From the NCBI RefSeq assembly GCF_964355755.1, contig NC_092678.1, forward strand, positions 5,554,922 to 5,618,921: 64,000 nt of DNA. Direction: 5' to 3'. The stretch comes from Antedon mediterranea (lineage: Eukaryota > Echinodermata > Crinoidea > Comatulida > Antedonidae). Positions 44,672-57,600 of the stretch are shown piece by piece. The notes under the pieces were generated by a model that worked only from the letters and a program-made list of their open reading frames with translations, was not told the origin of the DNA and did no database searches. Both the position numbers and the translations under genes were made by a program. How positions within the stretch are numbered: the first letter of the stretch is position 1; each line of letters begins with the position of its first letter.

Positions 44672-46690
44672 TTACACATCATAATTTGCATTGCTTTCAT
44701 TGTGTTGTTTCATTATCTCAGCATTTACACTTTCCTGTTTTGTTGCACTTTTTCTTGCCGAACTCTTTCTTTTTTCACCTTTTTTTGCTGAACTTATTCT
44801 TGTTGCACTTTTTCTTGCTGAACTCTTTCTTGCTGCATTGATTCCCTTTCTACAAACTGCTGATTCGACCAATCCATTGCTTCCGAGATAGAGTAATATT
44901 TGTATTAGTATTTACCTTAAACTGGTTTTGAACAGAATCGGTGGATGTCCATTGAGACCATTCCTGGTTGCAATGTCATTGTGAACAGTACCTTGGTTTT
45001 GCATCTCATTCAGTGCTGTTATAATTTCCACTTTCCTGTCTTACTGCACTCTTTCTTGCTCTTTATTGCCACATTGTTTCCCTTCCCCATCAAACTGCTG
45101 ATTCGGCCAATCCATTGCTTCTGAGATAGAGTTGGTAATATTAGTAATAGCTGTTTATTTAATTTTAATATATACTGTAGTTGTACCACTCTTCCGTTCT
45201 TTCTTGTATTCTTTCTAAAGCAAGTTCAGCCTGCCATACAAACTGTTGATCTAAACGGTATTAGTTCTTCATGTAAAGTAAATAGCAGCTTCTGATCATA
45301 ATGTTTTTTTTGTCCGGTTAGATCACCTGTTAAATTAGCTTTGACGTTGAGTACTAGTAACACATTTACATTCCTGGTTGCAATGTCATTGTAAACTAGA
45401 GCTGGTTTGTGCATTTCTGGGACCATGTTTTGACATTCAAAATTTCTACAATATCTTTATATGAAAGAAAAAATTAATTTAGTATTTACCTTAAACTGGT
45501 TTTGAACAGAATCGGTGGATGTCCATTGAGACCATTCCTGGTTGCAATGTCATTGTGAACTAAAGCTGGTTTGTGCATTTCTGGGACCACGTTTTGACAT
45601 TTAAAATTTCCACAATATCTTTTTATGAAAGAAAAAATAAATTTAGTATTTACCTTAAACTGGTTTTGAACAGAATCGGTGGATGTCCATTGAGACCATT
45701 CCTGGTTGCAATGTCATTGTAAACTAGAGCTGGTTTGTGCTTTTCTGGGACCACTTTTTGACATTCAAAATTTCTACAATATCTTTATATGAAAGAAAAA
45801 ATAAATTTAGTATTTACCTTAAACTGGTTTTGAACAGAATCGGTGGATGTCCATTGAGACCATTCCTGGTTGCAATGTCATTGTGAACTAAAGCTGGTTT
45901 GTGCATTTCTGGGACCACGTTTTGACATTTAAAATTTCTACAATATCTTTATATGAAAGAAAAAATATATTTAGTATTTACCTTAAACTGGTTTTGAACA
46001 GAATCGGTGGATGTCCATTGAGACCATTCCTGGTTGCAATGTCATTGTGAACGATACCTTGTTTTTTCATCTCATTCAGTGCTGTTATAATTTCTGGTGT
46101 CGTTGGGACCATGTTTTGACATTCAATATTAAACTTCACTTGACGTGGTTCCACAATATCTATATATGAAAAAGAAAAAAAATTTAAGGTTTACCTAATT
46201 TATCTTAAACTGGTTTTGAACAGAATCGGTGGATGTCCATTAGAACGTTTCACGTTTTGACATTCAATATTAAACTTCACTTTACGTGGTTCCACAATAT
46301 CTTTGTATGAAAAAGAAAATGAATTTAATATCTACCTTAAACTGGTTTTGAACAGAATCGGTGGATGTGCGTTTTCGACATTTCTGTTTACAATGTCATT
46401 GAGAACTTGACGTTGCTTTTGCATCTCATTCAGTGCTGTTACAATCTCTGGTATCATTGCCACCATGTTGTGACATTTGATATTGAACATGAATTGATGT
46501 GGTTCCACAATATCTTTATATGAAAGAGAAAATGAATTTAATATTTATCTTAAACTGGTTTTGAACAGAATCGGTGGATGTCCATTAGAACGTTTCACGT
46601 TTTGACATTCAACATTAAACCTCACTTTACGTGGTTCCACAATATCTTTATATGAAAAAGAAAGTATATTTAATGTTTACCTTACTTATC
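44672..46690 (-). repeat. Tandem array of an exon-like unit with a tyrosine-kinase-loop-like motif
   Basis: The word cagaatcggtggatgt and its surroundings occur eight times (near 44930, 45505, 45668, 45832, 45996, 46217, 46350, 46563). Four central copies have a regular 164-bp period. On the minus strand most units read an open segment of about 43-60 codons containing (H/Y)NDIATRN followed by GLNGHPPILFKTSL. The motif is close to the HRDLAARN catalytic loop of tyrosine kinases, with Asn for Arg in HRD. Longer units (about 46020-46165, 46380-46510) add a DIVEPRQVKFNIECQN start and a helix like ITALNEMKKQG before the loop. One unit (45226-45426) continues past the loop with LLVLNVKANLTGDLTG and LIPFR, then a stop. 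Most units end in a donor-like TTTAAG/gtaaat and begin after an acceptor-like ATAAAG, but the spacer is only about 35 bp. Whether it is transcribed is unknown. Confidence 0.55.
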
Positions 46691-46702
46691 TTAAACTGGT
46701 GG

Positions 46703-48345
46703 TATACTATATTTTCTTCCTCCAATATTTTGGTGCACTATTTCTTCATTAGTAATATATACTATATTTTCTTCCTCCAATATTTTGGTGCACTATTTCT
46801 TCATTAGTAATATATACTATATTTTCTTCGTTCAATATTTTGGTGCACTATTTCTTCATTAGTAATATATACTATATTTTCTTCCTTCAATATTTTGGTG
46901 CACTATTTCTTCATTAGTAATGTATACTATATTTTCTTCCTCCAATATTTCGGTGCACTATTTCTTCATTAGTAATATATACTATATTTTCTTCCTTCAA
47001 TATTTTGGTGCACTATTTCTTCATTAGTAATGTATACTATATTTTCTTCCTCCAATATTTTGGTGCACTATTTCTTCATTAGTAATGTATACTATATTTT
47101 CTTCCTTCAATATTTTGGTGCACTATTTCTTCATTAGTAATATATACTATATTTTCTTCCTTCAATATTTTGGTGCACTATTTCTTCATTAGTAATATAT
47201 ACTATATTTTCTTCCTTCAATATTTTGGTGCACTATTTCTTCATTAGTAATGTATACTATATTTTCTTCCTCCAATATTTTGGTGTACTATTTCTTCATT
47301 AGTAATATATACTATATTTTATTCCTCCAATATTTTGATTCACTATTTCCTCATAGTAATGTATACTATATTTTCTTCCTCCAATATTTTGATTCACTAT
47401 TTCTTCATTAGTAATATATACTATATTTTCTTCCTCCAATATTTTGGAGCACTATTTCTTCATTAGTAATGTATACTATATTTTCTTCCTCCAATATTTT
47501 GGAGCACTATTTCTTCATTAGTAATATATACTATATTTTCTTCCTTCAATATTTTGGTGCACTATTTCTTCATTAGTAATATATACTATATTTTCTTCCT
47601 CCAATATTTTGGTGCACTATTTCTTCATTAGTAATATATACTATATTTTCTTCCTTCAATATTTTGGTGCACTATTTCTTCATTAGTAATATATACTATA
47701 TTTTCTTCCTCCAATATTTTGGTGCACTATTTCTTCATTAGTAATATATACTATATTTTCTTCCTTCAATATTTTGGTGCACTATTTCTTCATTAGTAAT
47801 ATATACTATATTTTCTTCCTCCAATATTTTGGAGCACTATTTCTTCATTAGTAATGTATACTATATTTTCTTCCTCCAATATTTTGGAGCACTATTTCTT
47901 CATTAGTAATATATACTATATTTTCTTCCTTCAATATTTTGGTGCACTATTTCTTCATTAGTAATATATACTATATTTTCTTCCTCCAATATTTTGGTGC
48001 ACTATTTCTTCATTAGTAATATATACAATATTTTCTTCCTTCAATATTTTGGTGCACTATTTCTTCATTAGTAATATATACTATATTTTCTTCCTCCAAT
48101 ATTTTGGTGCACTATTTCTTCATTAGTAATATATACTATATTTTCTTCCTTCAATATTTTGGTGCACTATTTCTTCATTAGTAATATATACTATATTTTC
48201 TTCCTCCAATATTTTGGAGCACTATTTCTTCATTAGTAATGTATACTATATTTTCTTCCTCCAATATTTTGGTTCACTATTTCTTCATTAGTAATATATA
48301 CTATATTTTCTTCCTCCAATATTTTGGTGCACTATTTCTTCTTCA
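46703..48345. repeat. 55-bp minisatellite, about 30 copies
   Basis: The unit has tatactatattttcttcct, ccaatattttggtgcact and atttcttcattagtaa as successive parts. Copies with cctccaa and ccttcaa tend to alternate, and a block with ggagcac variants recurs at about 47440-47500, 47820-47890 and 48210, showing higher-order amplification. Degenerate units continue to about 48440. It abuts the kinase-loop array. Confidence 0.96.
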
Positions 48346-48449
48346 AAATGTGTGTGCACTATTTCTTCTTTATAGTGTACTATATTTTCTTCCTGCAGCA
48401 TTTTGATACACTATTTCTTCTTTGGTGTACTATATTTTTCATATGTGTA

Positions 48450-49285
48450 CACCGTGCTCTTTCGAGAGAATGCACAAGCCATTGTTGTTATGCTGTTAAG
48501 GGTGTTAAGGGGTCACACCATCTTGTCTTCCACCCAAAATAGAAATACACCGTATTGATGTACTATATTTTCTACTTCCCAACATTTTTCAGTGCAGTGC
48601 TATATTTTTATTTTTTCCATTTTGGTTCTTTATTCCTTCATTAGTTGACTATAATTTCTTTCTCCAACAAAGGAGAACATGCGTATAAGAGGTAAACGTT
48701 TTGGTTCTTAAACAAGACCAAAAATGTCAACCCCAAAATATCAAAATAATGTTGCATTGACAGAACATAAAAAAAGTGGAAAAAGAAATAACTTCTATTT
48801 TAGTTTTTATTATTACAACCAGCAAAAGTATAAAGCTCCCCTCTGCCAAATACACCATAGATTAAAATGGAAGAACACATTATATAATACACATTAAAAC
48901 TGTAGCCTGTCTTCTCACATTTGTTCAGATTACACGTACAATAAAAGAAGTTTTATTAACAAATAAAAATGTTAGTAGGCACATTAACAATTGAAAGACT
49001 TGGTCCCATAAAGTTTTCTACTGTTTTGGTGAATTTTAAATATTTAATTTATTTTCCATTCACGAATTTGTGGCACTTTTAATATATTATATTATAAAGT
49101 TTGTATAGAGACCTCTAGTCAATATAAGTGTCCTTTAATAATGAAAAGTTTCATAAATATCTGGGTGTCATATCTATATTATATTTAACAAAATATTTCT
49201 ATATAACATAATTTCTTTTGTTCATGATGGCCAATGTTATTGGTAGCAGAAGCTGAATCAATTTGGTTATACTGTAATTGTAATA
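48450..49285 (+). other. Intergenic, no gene seen
   Basis: AT-rich, without exons, repeats or RNA genes that I can support. Confidence 0.6.
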
Positions 49286-49771
49286 GGGAGGTTTCGCAAC
49301 CTTACGAATACAATAACGGATACGTCACACATTTGTGAAACTTTTGAGCTGATCCCCATTTCATATTCGTTAAGCGTTTTCGTGTTAACGAATATCTCCA
49401 GCCATATTCGTAACTACAAAACGAGTATAGTTTTTGATCCATTTTGCACATTTTGCATTTGAATCAGGAATGATTCATGATTATAATATAATTATACTTT
49501 TATTGAAAGTAATTTACTAAAGTAATTTACTAAAATTCCAGGTCAATTTTGATAAATAGCAGTTTTTAAAGTCCTCACTCGCTTTGATGTTTCGCTAGGC
49601 CTAGGCAGCCAAGCAACACGTACCTGCGCTTCGCTCAAATTTACCGCAGTCATATTTTGGACGGTTCCCTCAATATTTTGTTACCATGCTTTTACTGGCT
49701 TACGAAAAACGAATACGTGTGCGTGACGTATCCGTTTTCGTTATCATATTTGTAAGATTGCGAAAACTCCC
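49286..49771. mobile_element. Palindromic TIR element family 2, copy B (486 bp)
   Basis: Ends GGGAGGTTTCGCAACC and GATTGCGAAAACTCCC, TA on both sides (49284-49285, 49772-49773). It aligns along its whole length with copy A, with small indels. Confidence 0.92.
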
Positions 49772-49889
49772 TAATATCATGAAGAAATAGGAATTGTACT
49801 ATATTTAATATACAACATGTTGATGAATGTACAAGTAGAATATTTAAAAGAGTAAAATCATGGGAACATATTAATATTAATCTACTGGA

Positions 49890-50165
49890 GTGGAGCTGTG
49901 GCTTGGTGGTTATGATGCTTGGCTACCAATCTAAGGGTCCTGGGTTCAAGTCCTGTCATATGTCAGGGTTTTTTTCTCATGACAATTTACAACTCCACTC
50001 CCAAAGACTTAATAATAAGTCTTTGTCTATGTAGAGCATCTTGTGTATATGTTTGTCTTATATGTTCTAGTGCAGTATATGGAGAGCCATCTCGATAGTG
50101 CTTTGCACTCATGGCAATCCTCAGGGTGCTGCACCGCTGTGTTGTCATGTATGTTTGCCTGAAAA
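49890..50165 (+). mobile_element. tRNA-derived SINE, copy 1
   Basis: The A-box-like gtggcttggtggttatgatg, then B-box-like gggttcaagtcctg about 45 bp later, form a tRNA-like head; the body includes actccactcccaaagact and a tail rich in aaataaa. A second copy lies at 57707-57890. The B-box fit is good, but the fold does not support a functional tRNA. Confidence 0.82.
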
Positions 50166-50193
50166 TTAAATAAAATAAAAAAATAAAAAATAA

Positions 50194-50428
50194 AGCCTGG
50201 TTTCCATAAAATCGCTACACGCGCAGATGTCACCGACGCAATTGGGAAGGCTCCCCGATTCATCGCAGTCAAATCGGCAAAGTTCAACCATGTTAAACTT
50301 TGTCGGTGATGAATCGTATACGTGTACCAAAGAATATTTAGCGCTCGCGTACTAGATCCCCGATAAATTATAGCGTTTCCATAGAATCGCTACACTCTTT
50401 CGTGTAGCAATTTTATGGAAACCAGGCT
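50194..50428. mobile_element. TIR element with TAA duplication (235 bp)
   Basis: Left AGCCTGGTTTCCATAAAATC, right ATTTTATGGAAACCAGGCT, with TAA at 50191-50193 and 50429-50431. The interior has gcgctcgcgtac and similar CG-rich words. PIF/Harbinger-like by its duplication. Confidence 0.87.
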
Positions 50429-50431
50429 TAA

Positions 50432-51675
50432 CTGCATTTTGTTGCTCTTGATCCAATCTGTTATGCATGGTAATTGATAATTGTCTAGCTTTATATGCTT
50501 ATATATTGCAATGACTGCTTTATAAACTTCTACATTATTGCAGTAAAAGATGTAGTTACTGCAGTAACTGCAATAAAATAAATTTGATATGATCCTACTT
50601 TGCACATTTCTAACATTTTGGATTTGTTCCAATAAACTTTTGATTTTGAAATTGTTTTGTTGTTATTGTTTATTGTTAAACTTTCACAAACTTTCTTCAA
50701 TCACAGACAGAATTTCTTAATTTACCTTCTATCCACATGGATACGCACAGTTTTAGAATTTTTACACATTTTTATGCTTTATATTTTAATACAATAAACA
50801 CTCATCTAAATACGTTATTTGAAATATATGTTATCACCTTTTTGTTAAATTATGTTTGATATCACTTGCACAACTATTTCTTGGACCTACAATGCACTTA
50901 TTCCCATACAGTAGATTATTAATATTATTATTTTTATAGTTATATTCACCTACTGTATGGAACACAATGCGACAATTTTTACATTTTCCCTGTAAAATCC
51001 AATATAAGAATTAATCCATAATATTTAGTTACAAAACCTTAAGTTGGCTAAAAAGCAGCAACAATTAAATACAAGACGCTATACTGTTTACCATGCTTAA
51101 AACAAGGGCTAATGTCTTGAGTTAATACAAATGTATTGGCAGTTATAAAAGTTAAAATTTGAATACCTTTATTTGCATAGGTTGCATAATATAATATGCA
51201 ACAGTGTCTAAATAATAGTACAATAATAAATATAATATCTACATGCAGAATCTCTCCTTTGGAAAACCCCTCTCCTTTGGTCCCGAAGGTTTCCATTTAA
51301 TAGTGGCTATTTTTGTAATCTGAAAGAGGCAACGTATAGTTATCAAAGTCGCAATATTGCGACATGACTGATTTGCATGTTTTCAAATGCAATATACCAC
51401 TCAATTTTCCAGAACTTAAAAAAGAAATTGGAATTGTTCCTATGTAAAAGGTCACTATTTCTATACTTCCTACCCTTTGCCATAACTTGTGTCGTGGCTA
51501 CTACTACTACAACCCCTATCGTCTAGCACGAATAATGCTTTGCTCATCAGACAATTAACATGCAAGTGATATAAGTACCTGATGTTTAAAGAAAAAATTA
51601 ACATGATTCTTCAATACGAACAAACTCCTATTCACACACAATGGCTTGCATCATGCACTCTGCACACAAGTATAA
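50432..51675 (-). other. Region 3' of the APPL gene, likely UTR and spacer
   Basis: It follows the APPL stop codon on the minus strand. No second gene seen. A ttactgcagtaactgcaataa inverted motif near 50550 resembles those near 17345 and 63200, which suggests a small palindromic repeat family. Confidence 0.5.
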
Positions 51676-54600
51676 TCAAGTTGAAGAATCTCCACGCGAT
51701 TCCATCTGATCATTAGATTTTACACTAGTGATACCATGACTTGCTTGTGGGAAGCTGATAGGGTTACTTGGCGACAGGTTACTCTCTGGTGATTGGCTAG
51801 AACTGAGGGAAAGTCCGGACATGCCAAGGTGATCAGAGAACTGGTCTGAATAAGGTGAGAGACTGCTACTAGCTGATGACTGAACACTGCCATTTGGATC
51901 TTCACTTCTACTATGCTGAAATGCAAAACAATTCAGTGTAAATTAATACGAGTCATTCTTTACACGTTACAATCATTAACACGAAAAAATGATATTAACA
52001 TAATTGCACCCAAATTCCTTTTTTTCCCTTGATTTTATTCTGCTTTTGAAACTGTAGGTTTGACTGAAATTTTGCATTTAAAAGGCACCTATGATACCCT
52101 GAAAGAAAGCTGTGCTTTAAACTGACCTCAAACTATGACCTCAATGACCTTTATAGTTTTAAAATCTGTAAAAGTAATATTTGTAGATGTATCATTTATT
52201 TTAAGTGTGTTAGTGTCCAATAATATAATATACTGTAGATAAATATTTAATGTTAGATGTGTTTTTATATGCTATTAATACAGATAGTGGTAGTAGTCTA
52301 GTAGATGTGCATTTTGAATATCATGAAACACAGCCAGATAAGATATTGTATTAAGGAAGTGCTAGCGTATAGATATGTGTTTTATATGCTACTGATAGAG
52401 AAACAACTGCTTTTTGTAGTGTAGTGTTTGTAGTGTTAGTGCATTTTAAATATAGAAACTGCAAACAACCCAATAATATAATTATAAATACTAGTGCTAA
52501 TAATAGAGAAGTAAATTGTGGATACTAGATAGACCCTTCTATAAGTGTCAACTACGTAACTCTCACTACTGTATATAAGGGCCTACATGTATGTATAAAA
52601 TATTGATATCAAATTTCATATGAGAAGCAACAATGGCACCTTTTGGATAAAGCTGTTTGTGAAACAAGACACAGTATGGATGCCCTATACAGGTAAGTCT
52701 TTATTAAATCTCTCCTTCTATTTCACATAAGCTGTCAGAAAGTATCTTGTGGGTAGATATACAGTCAACCAGACATTTATTGAGGTACAAAAAGTTCCAA
52801 ATTTATTTTTACCATTAAAAACACATTCTGAATATACCGGACTTTCAGAAAACCTGTGCAGTGACGCGCTAAACTTTCAAATCGGCACGTATGAGGATAA
52901 CTTTTATTAACGTAGATCAATTGAAACATGATTGATCATTGGTAAATGGCATTACACAGGTTGTTGACCTCGTATATCCTGTTTACTAATCTTTCTAATG
53001 TCCCAGATTAATTATTCTAATTATCAACATTTCTGTGATTACCAGCACAGATTTATAAATAAATATGTTTACTAGAAAAGCTATTGGTTCCATTCTATAC
53101 CACTGTATGTTAGTCAACCAATATTGATGATTCAATAAACACTATACTATAATTAAATATGTATATAACTGTACATTATAACAGGCACATAATAAATTCT
53201 AAAACGCCTGGGGATATACTGACAATTGATTTAAAAATGATATATACAATTTTGTTTACTATTATGGTAATGAGAGCCAACCAGTACTTTTTTTCACTTC
53301 ATTTTTATTTTATTTCAACAGAGTAACTCCAACAGCAAGTCTTAATTTACCATGTGATACATTTTGTCCAATGAGAGCTGGAGTTAAATCCAAAACAGGG
53401 ATTGGCCAATATAGTAAGAAACTTTTTTTTTTCTAAACTAAAACTGAATTAATATCAAACTTGCTTAGAAAGAAAATAAAATGTCAAACTTGTTTGTGAG
53501 AAGGTAAAGGCACAATACTGATTTCTTTGTGCATGTCTCATCGCCCTCTATGGTCGTCCCATACTTACATCATGTGATTCGCTTGTTTTTCTTTCCAGCA
53601 TTAGATTGAATGCTACACCAGTGGCATCACTCAATGACTTGCAAATATTTTCAGATGATATATCGCTCTCAAAGACATAACATGTGTACTTGTGATGACC
53701 TCTGACCTTGGAAAACTTTGCTCGAGTGATGAATGCAAATAACCTGGAATTTGAAAGAAAAGTTATGAGTTTACTTTATTTTATACTTGCCTATAAACCC
53801 CTCAAAATACACAACAATTATGAGACTCTGGATTAAGCTGTGACAAACGGGTGTAAGTGTAAAGAGTATAACCAAACTCATTTCTATTTGTATTTGTGTG
53901 AACCCGAGTTCCCGGAAAATATAATGTAGGCCAGTGTATTCTCTGGCCACTGGAGTGTATCCAGGCTCAGTTTGAAAAATTTGTTTTACCTAAAATGTGA
54001 TCTGTAGTACATGCTAGTTACCTTTTGTTCTCTTGATGAGATGCCCAGAAAGAAATATCTCTGAGATCGAAGTCTGCTTTGATGGCGTGACTAGTCATAT
54101 CCAGTAGTCTATAAAGAAAAACAATGTGCCATCAATCATACTCTTCTATAATCAGATGAGATTTTGAACTGCTCATTGAGACACTAGGGAGCTTTCGTTT
54201 CGTTTCCATGTTATGCCATTTGACTACGTAGCTTTCGAGTAAAAGAAATCTCCATTTTAAAGTGGACCAATACAATTTCTTGAATCTTGAGTAAAAAGAT
54301 AATTCTACGAACGTTTGAAAAACATATGAACCTGTGCAAAATGAAATAATATTGACTTACCTTACTCTTTCAGAAGTTATTATCATATGCGACTCACTCA
54401 TGCGGAACACATTATGAATAGCTCGTGCTGCCATGATCTGCCTAATTGTTTCATTGATCAGTTCGACTCCTCGGTCACCTTTGACTTCTACTGAGCCGAG
54501 GAATCGTATTGTGTACATCTGACTAAATGCACTGCTGTAAGGAACTGTGTAAATACGAAATCATTTTTATATCTTGTGATCGTCTTCATGAGAATTGACA

Positions 54601-57600
54601 TGGATAGTTCTGACATTGCAAAGCAGATAAATCTATGTACATATTCTCTTGATTGTGTCGCAGCCACAGATAAACCCTTTGATCTTCAAGGATCAGCATC
54701 CTCTTGTTAGATTGCCTTGGCTTGATAATGATAAATTATATATTTTTCGATATTTCACTAATCATTCAATTTTAACCCTAATTTCTTTGATAAATTCACA
54801 ATGTAGATGTTTGATGACATAAAAAATTGAATATGTTATATTTATTTAAACTCACCACTGTTTCCTTCTTTCCCATCAGGTAAAGCTTCACAGAATGGGT
54901 TCACCCTCCTCGGAGGGCCATCCTTCGGTTGTGACCTGGTGCTGGGAGTTGCATGTCGCTCGACTGGAGAAATCATATCAAACTGAATTGGTGTGGTCGG
55001 CAGGACAACGTCCAATGGGGATGGAGGAGGCGTTGATGGCGTCTCTTTGTAAGAGTTTGTGCTTCCCTGGTGGGCATCCTGTCTGGAACTTTACAACGGA
55101 GAACAATTTGACAGTTATTACCGATTAATGGTGAGTCTAAAATATGTACCTGCCAATTGGAACTCTAGTCTATCGACAGCACACACGGTACCCATTTATT
55201 ATCTTGGGTGAATATAACTTGTGTAACCCAGGATTTTAAATTAGGTGCCTATGCATTGAAATATTCCAAATTTAGGAGTAGCGAGGGGAGGGGGGCTGAC
55301 TGGCCTCTGTGGATTTGTCTGTGGTATTAGGTGAGCAACATCCAGAAGCAGAAATTAAGTTACAATTGAATTAATTAAATTAACACAACAAACATTTACA
55401 TTGCATAATTTTTATAATATTACTATATCATTATAATATACATAATGTATATTTTTATACTTCCTCAGTTTATCAAATTATAATTTATAGTATAAGTTGT
55501 GCTTCATATAAAAAAATACCTATATGGGTTTTGATCATGCAGTACTGTTGGAATTCTTTGTGGTCTTGTTGGTGCTTGCTGGATGGAAGATGCCTCAGGA
55601 GCAATCTAAAACAATTTGATAATAATCATCATTAGACGTAATAGAACAGGGTGAAGGTCTGTCTACACTATCAAACTAGTTTGACAAAAAGTGTGATTTG
55701 CTCAAATATGGTAGTGATATTTCTAAATGTGGTAGTAATATGATATCATCAAATTCATAAATGGGCACATCACATTTTTTTGTCACATACAGTTTGATAG
55801 TCTTGACAGAGCTTTATAATACCTGTAGACCAAAAATTATGCAAACTCAAAATGATTAGTGCCTAGTGAGCTCTCTAATAAACTTCAATTTATATAGCAC
55901 AGTTAAACATTAACATCACAGTGTGATTAGAACAACAATTGAAATGAAATTCTCACTCTTGGAGTGTGTGGGTGAAATCCGCTGGACAGATTCCTTATTG
56001 TTGATATCCATTCTTCCCTATCAGATCCACTGAATGCCTGTAGTGTTATACTCCTGTAACAAATTCACATTTTTTTTTTAAAGTTTACATAATTCTAACG
56101 ATGTAAAAACAACATAACATAATACATGACCAACACAATGGACATGCCAAATAAGCACAAGTATATCGAAAAAACCTTTTCTTTTGGTTGACAGAATTCT
56201 TACTTTTTACTATCTGTAGGAGGAGTTATTTGAAAGACATATCGGCGGTCATCCACATCGGCACAATTTACAGTGCTGTTTTCCAGGTCCACCACAAGAC
56301 TTCCTGCAATCTGGAAAAACAGGTACCATCATAAACTACCAAATATGGTTTGGCATTTATCAATCTTTTTGCTTAAGTAAAAATAGCTATAAGTAGTGCT
56401 TAAGTGAAAACTGAGGCTATTATTTATCAAACCAGTTCTTTTTATCTTTACTGACTTAAGCAAAAACATTTAATTAAAACAAAAGTTTTTTTGCTTAGCA
56501 CATTTGATAAATCTGACATCTGCACTTGAACTTAGTGGGCCTTCCTGATACTCAATTCTTTGTCATGTAAGGTATTGTAACTGATGAAACTATGGTTAGC
56601 CTTATAATGTTCTTCAGACTGGGTAATCATCAGGAATAGTCCTGAACAGGGAGATGAGCGCCCCTGCCCACCGATGAGTTTCGGGATCCCTTTGACCCGG
56701 AGGGAGAGTACCCGTCAGGGTCCCTACCAAGGGTTACAGGTCCCAGGTTTTTAGTTGTTTTTAAAATTAATTAGTGTTCCATGACCTTCTCATCAAAATT
56801 AACGTCTCTCATTGTTGTGCTATGTCAACATAATGTCAATGACGGCGAAATGTCCCCAATAATGGTGATAGCTATGCAAACAAGTAACAAGACTGGTCTA
56901 ATTAAAAAATATATAACATTATGTACCTCTCCTTTGGCTTGACTCATGAGGTTTGTTCCCTGCGTGAAGAAGTATTCTTTTTCCCAACGATGTGACAGAC
57001 CATGTTTACTGTTGAGGAAAAAACAACTTGAATAATAATTAACATTGTTTCTCTTTTATAACAGAGGTTTATTAAATAAAAAGTTTTGACAACTCACTGC
57101 CTGATGAGGAGGTAGCTGGATGTCTGTGTTAGATTTGTGTTGATCTTCCTAGCTGGGATCTGCATGTCTGGTGTTGGGTCTGGTGTGAAAAAGTAAGTAC
57201 TATTGGCTTGTATTGAGTCCACCGATTCCTGACATGTTGTTGCTGTTTTTGCCATTGCGTTGTGAACTCTGTTTAAAATGATTAATTTTCGATGAATATT
57301 GGTAAATAACAACAGCGCACTCTCTTTTATGATATATGGAATAATGGTAAAGGATATTGACTAGCATATGAAAGGCATGGGTTTTAGATTTGTCTGTGCC
57401 ATGGTAGTTGTATCCTTAAGAAAGTTACTTCACTGTCAATGAGTCTCATTGTCTTATCCTTTGGGTGGGATGTACTTTAAGGTCTTGTGTAATAAAGAAC
57501 TTATTGTACATTATTGAAAAGAGTAGGAGATCTTATCCCAGTGAGCTGATCATTGTAGGCACAGCACAGCACTGTGACTGCTGTGAGTCCGTAGATAACA

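Noticed and set aside
49890-50165. Possible tRNA gene, from good A- and B-box text
   Set aside because: No plausible acceptor stem or anticodon arm, a second diverged copy with the same body, and an A-rich tail. A SINE fits better.
51720-51926. 68-codon minus-strand frame over the last APPL exon
   Set aside because: Wrong frame. The frame in phase with the PTB exon gives a serine-rich tail ending in TGA at 51676.
54895-55128. 77-codon plus-strand frame in the APPL linker exon
   Set aside because: Antisense shadow of the exon carrying TPIQFDMISP and RRVNPF.
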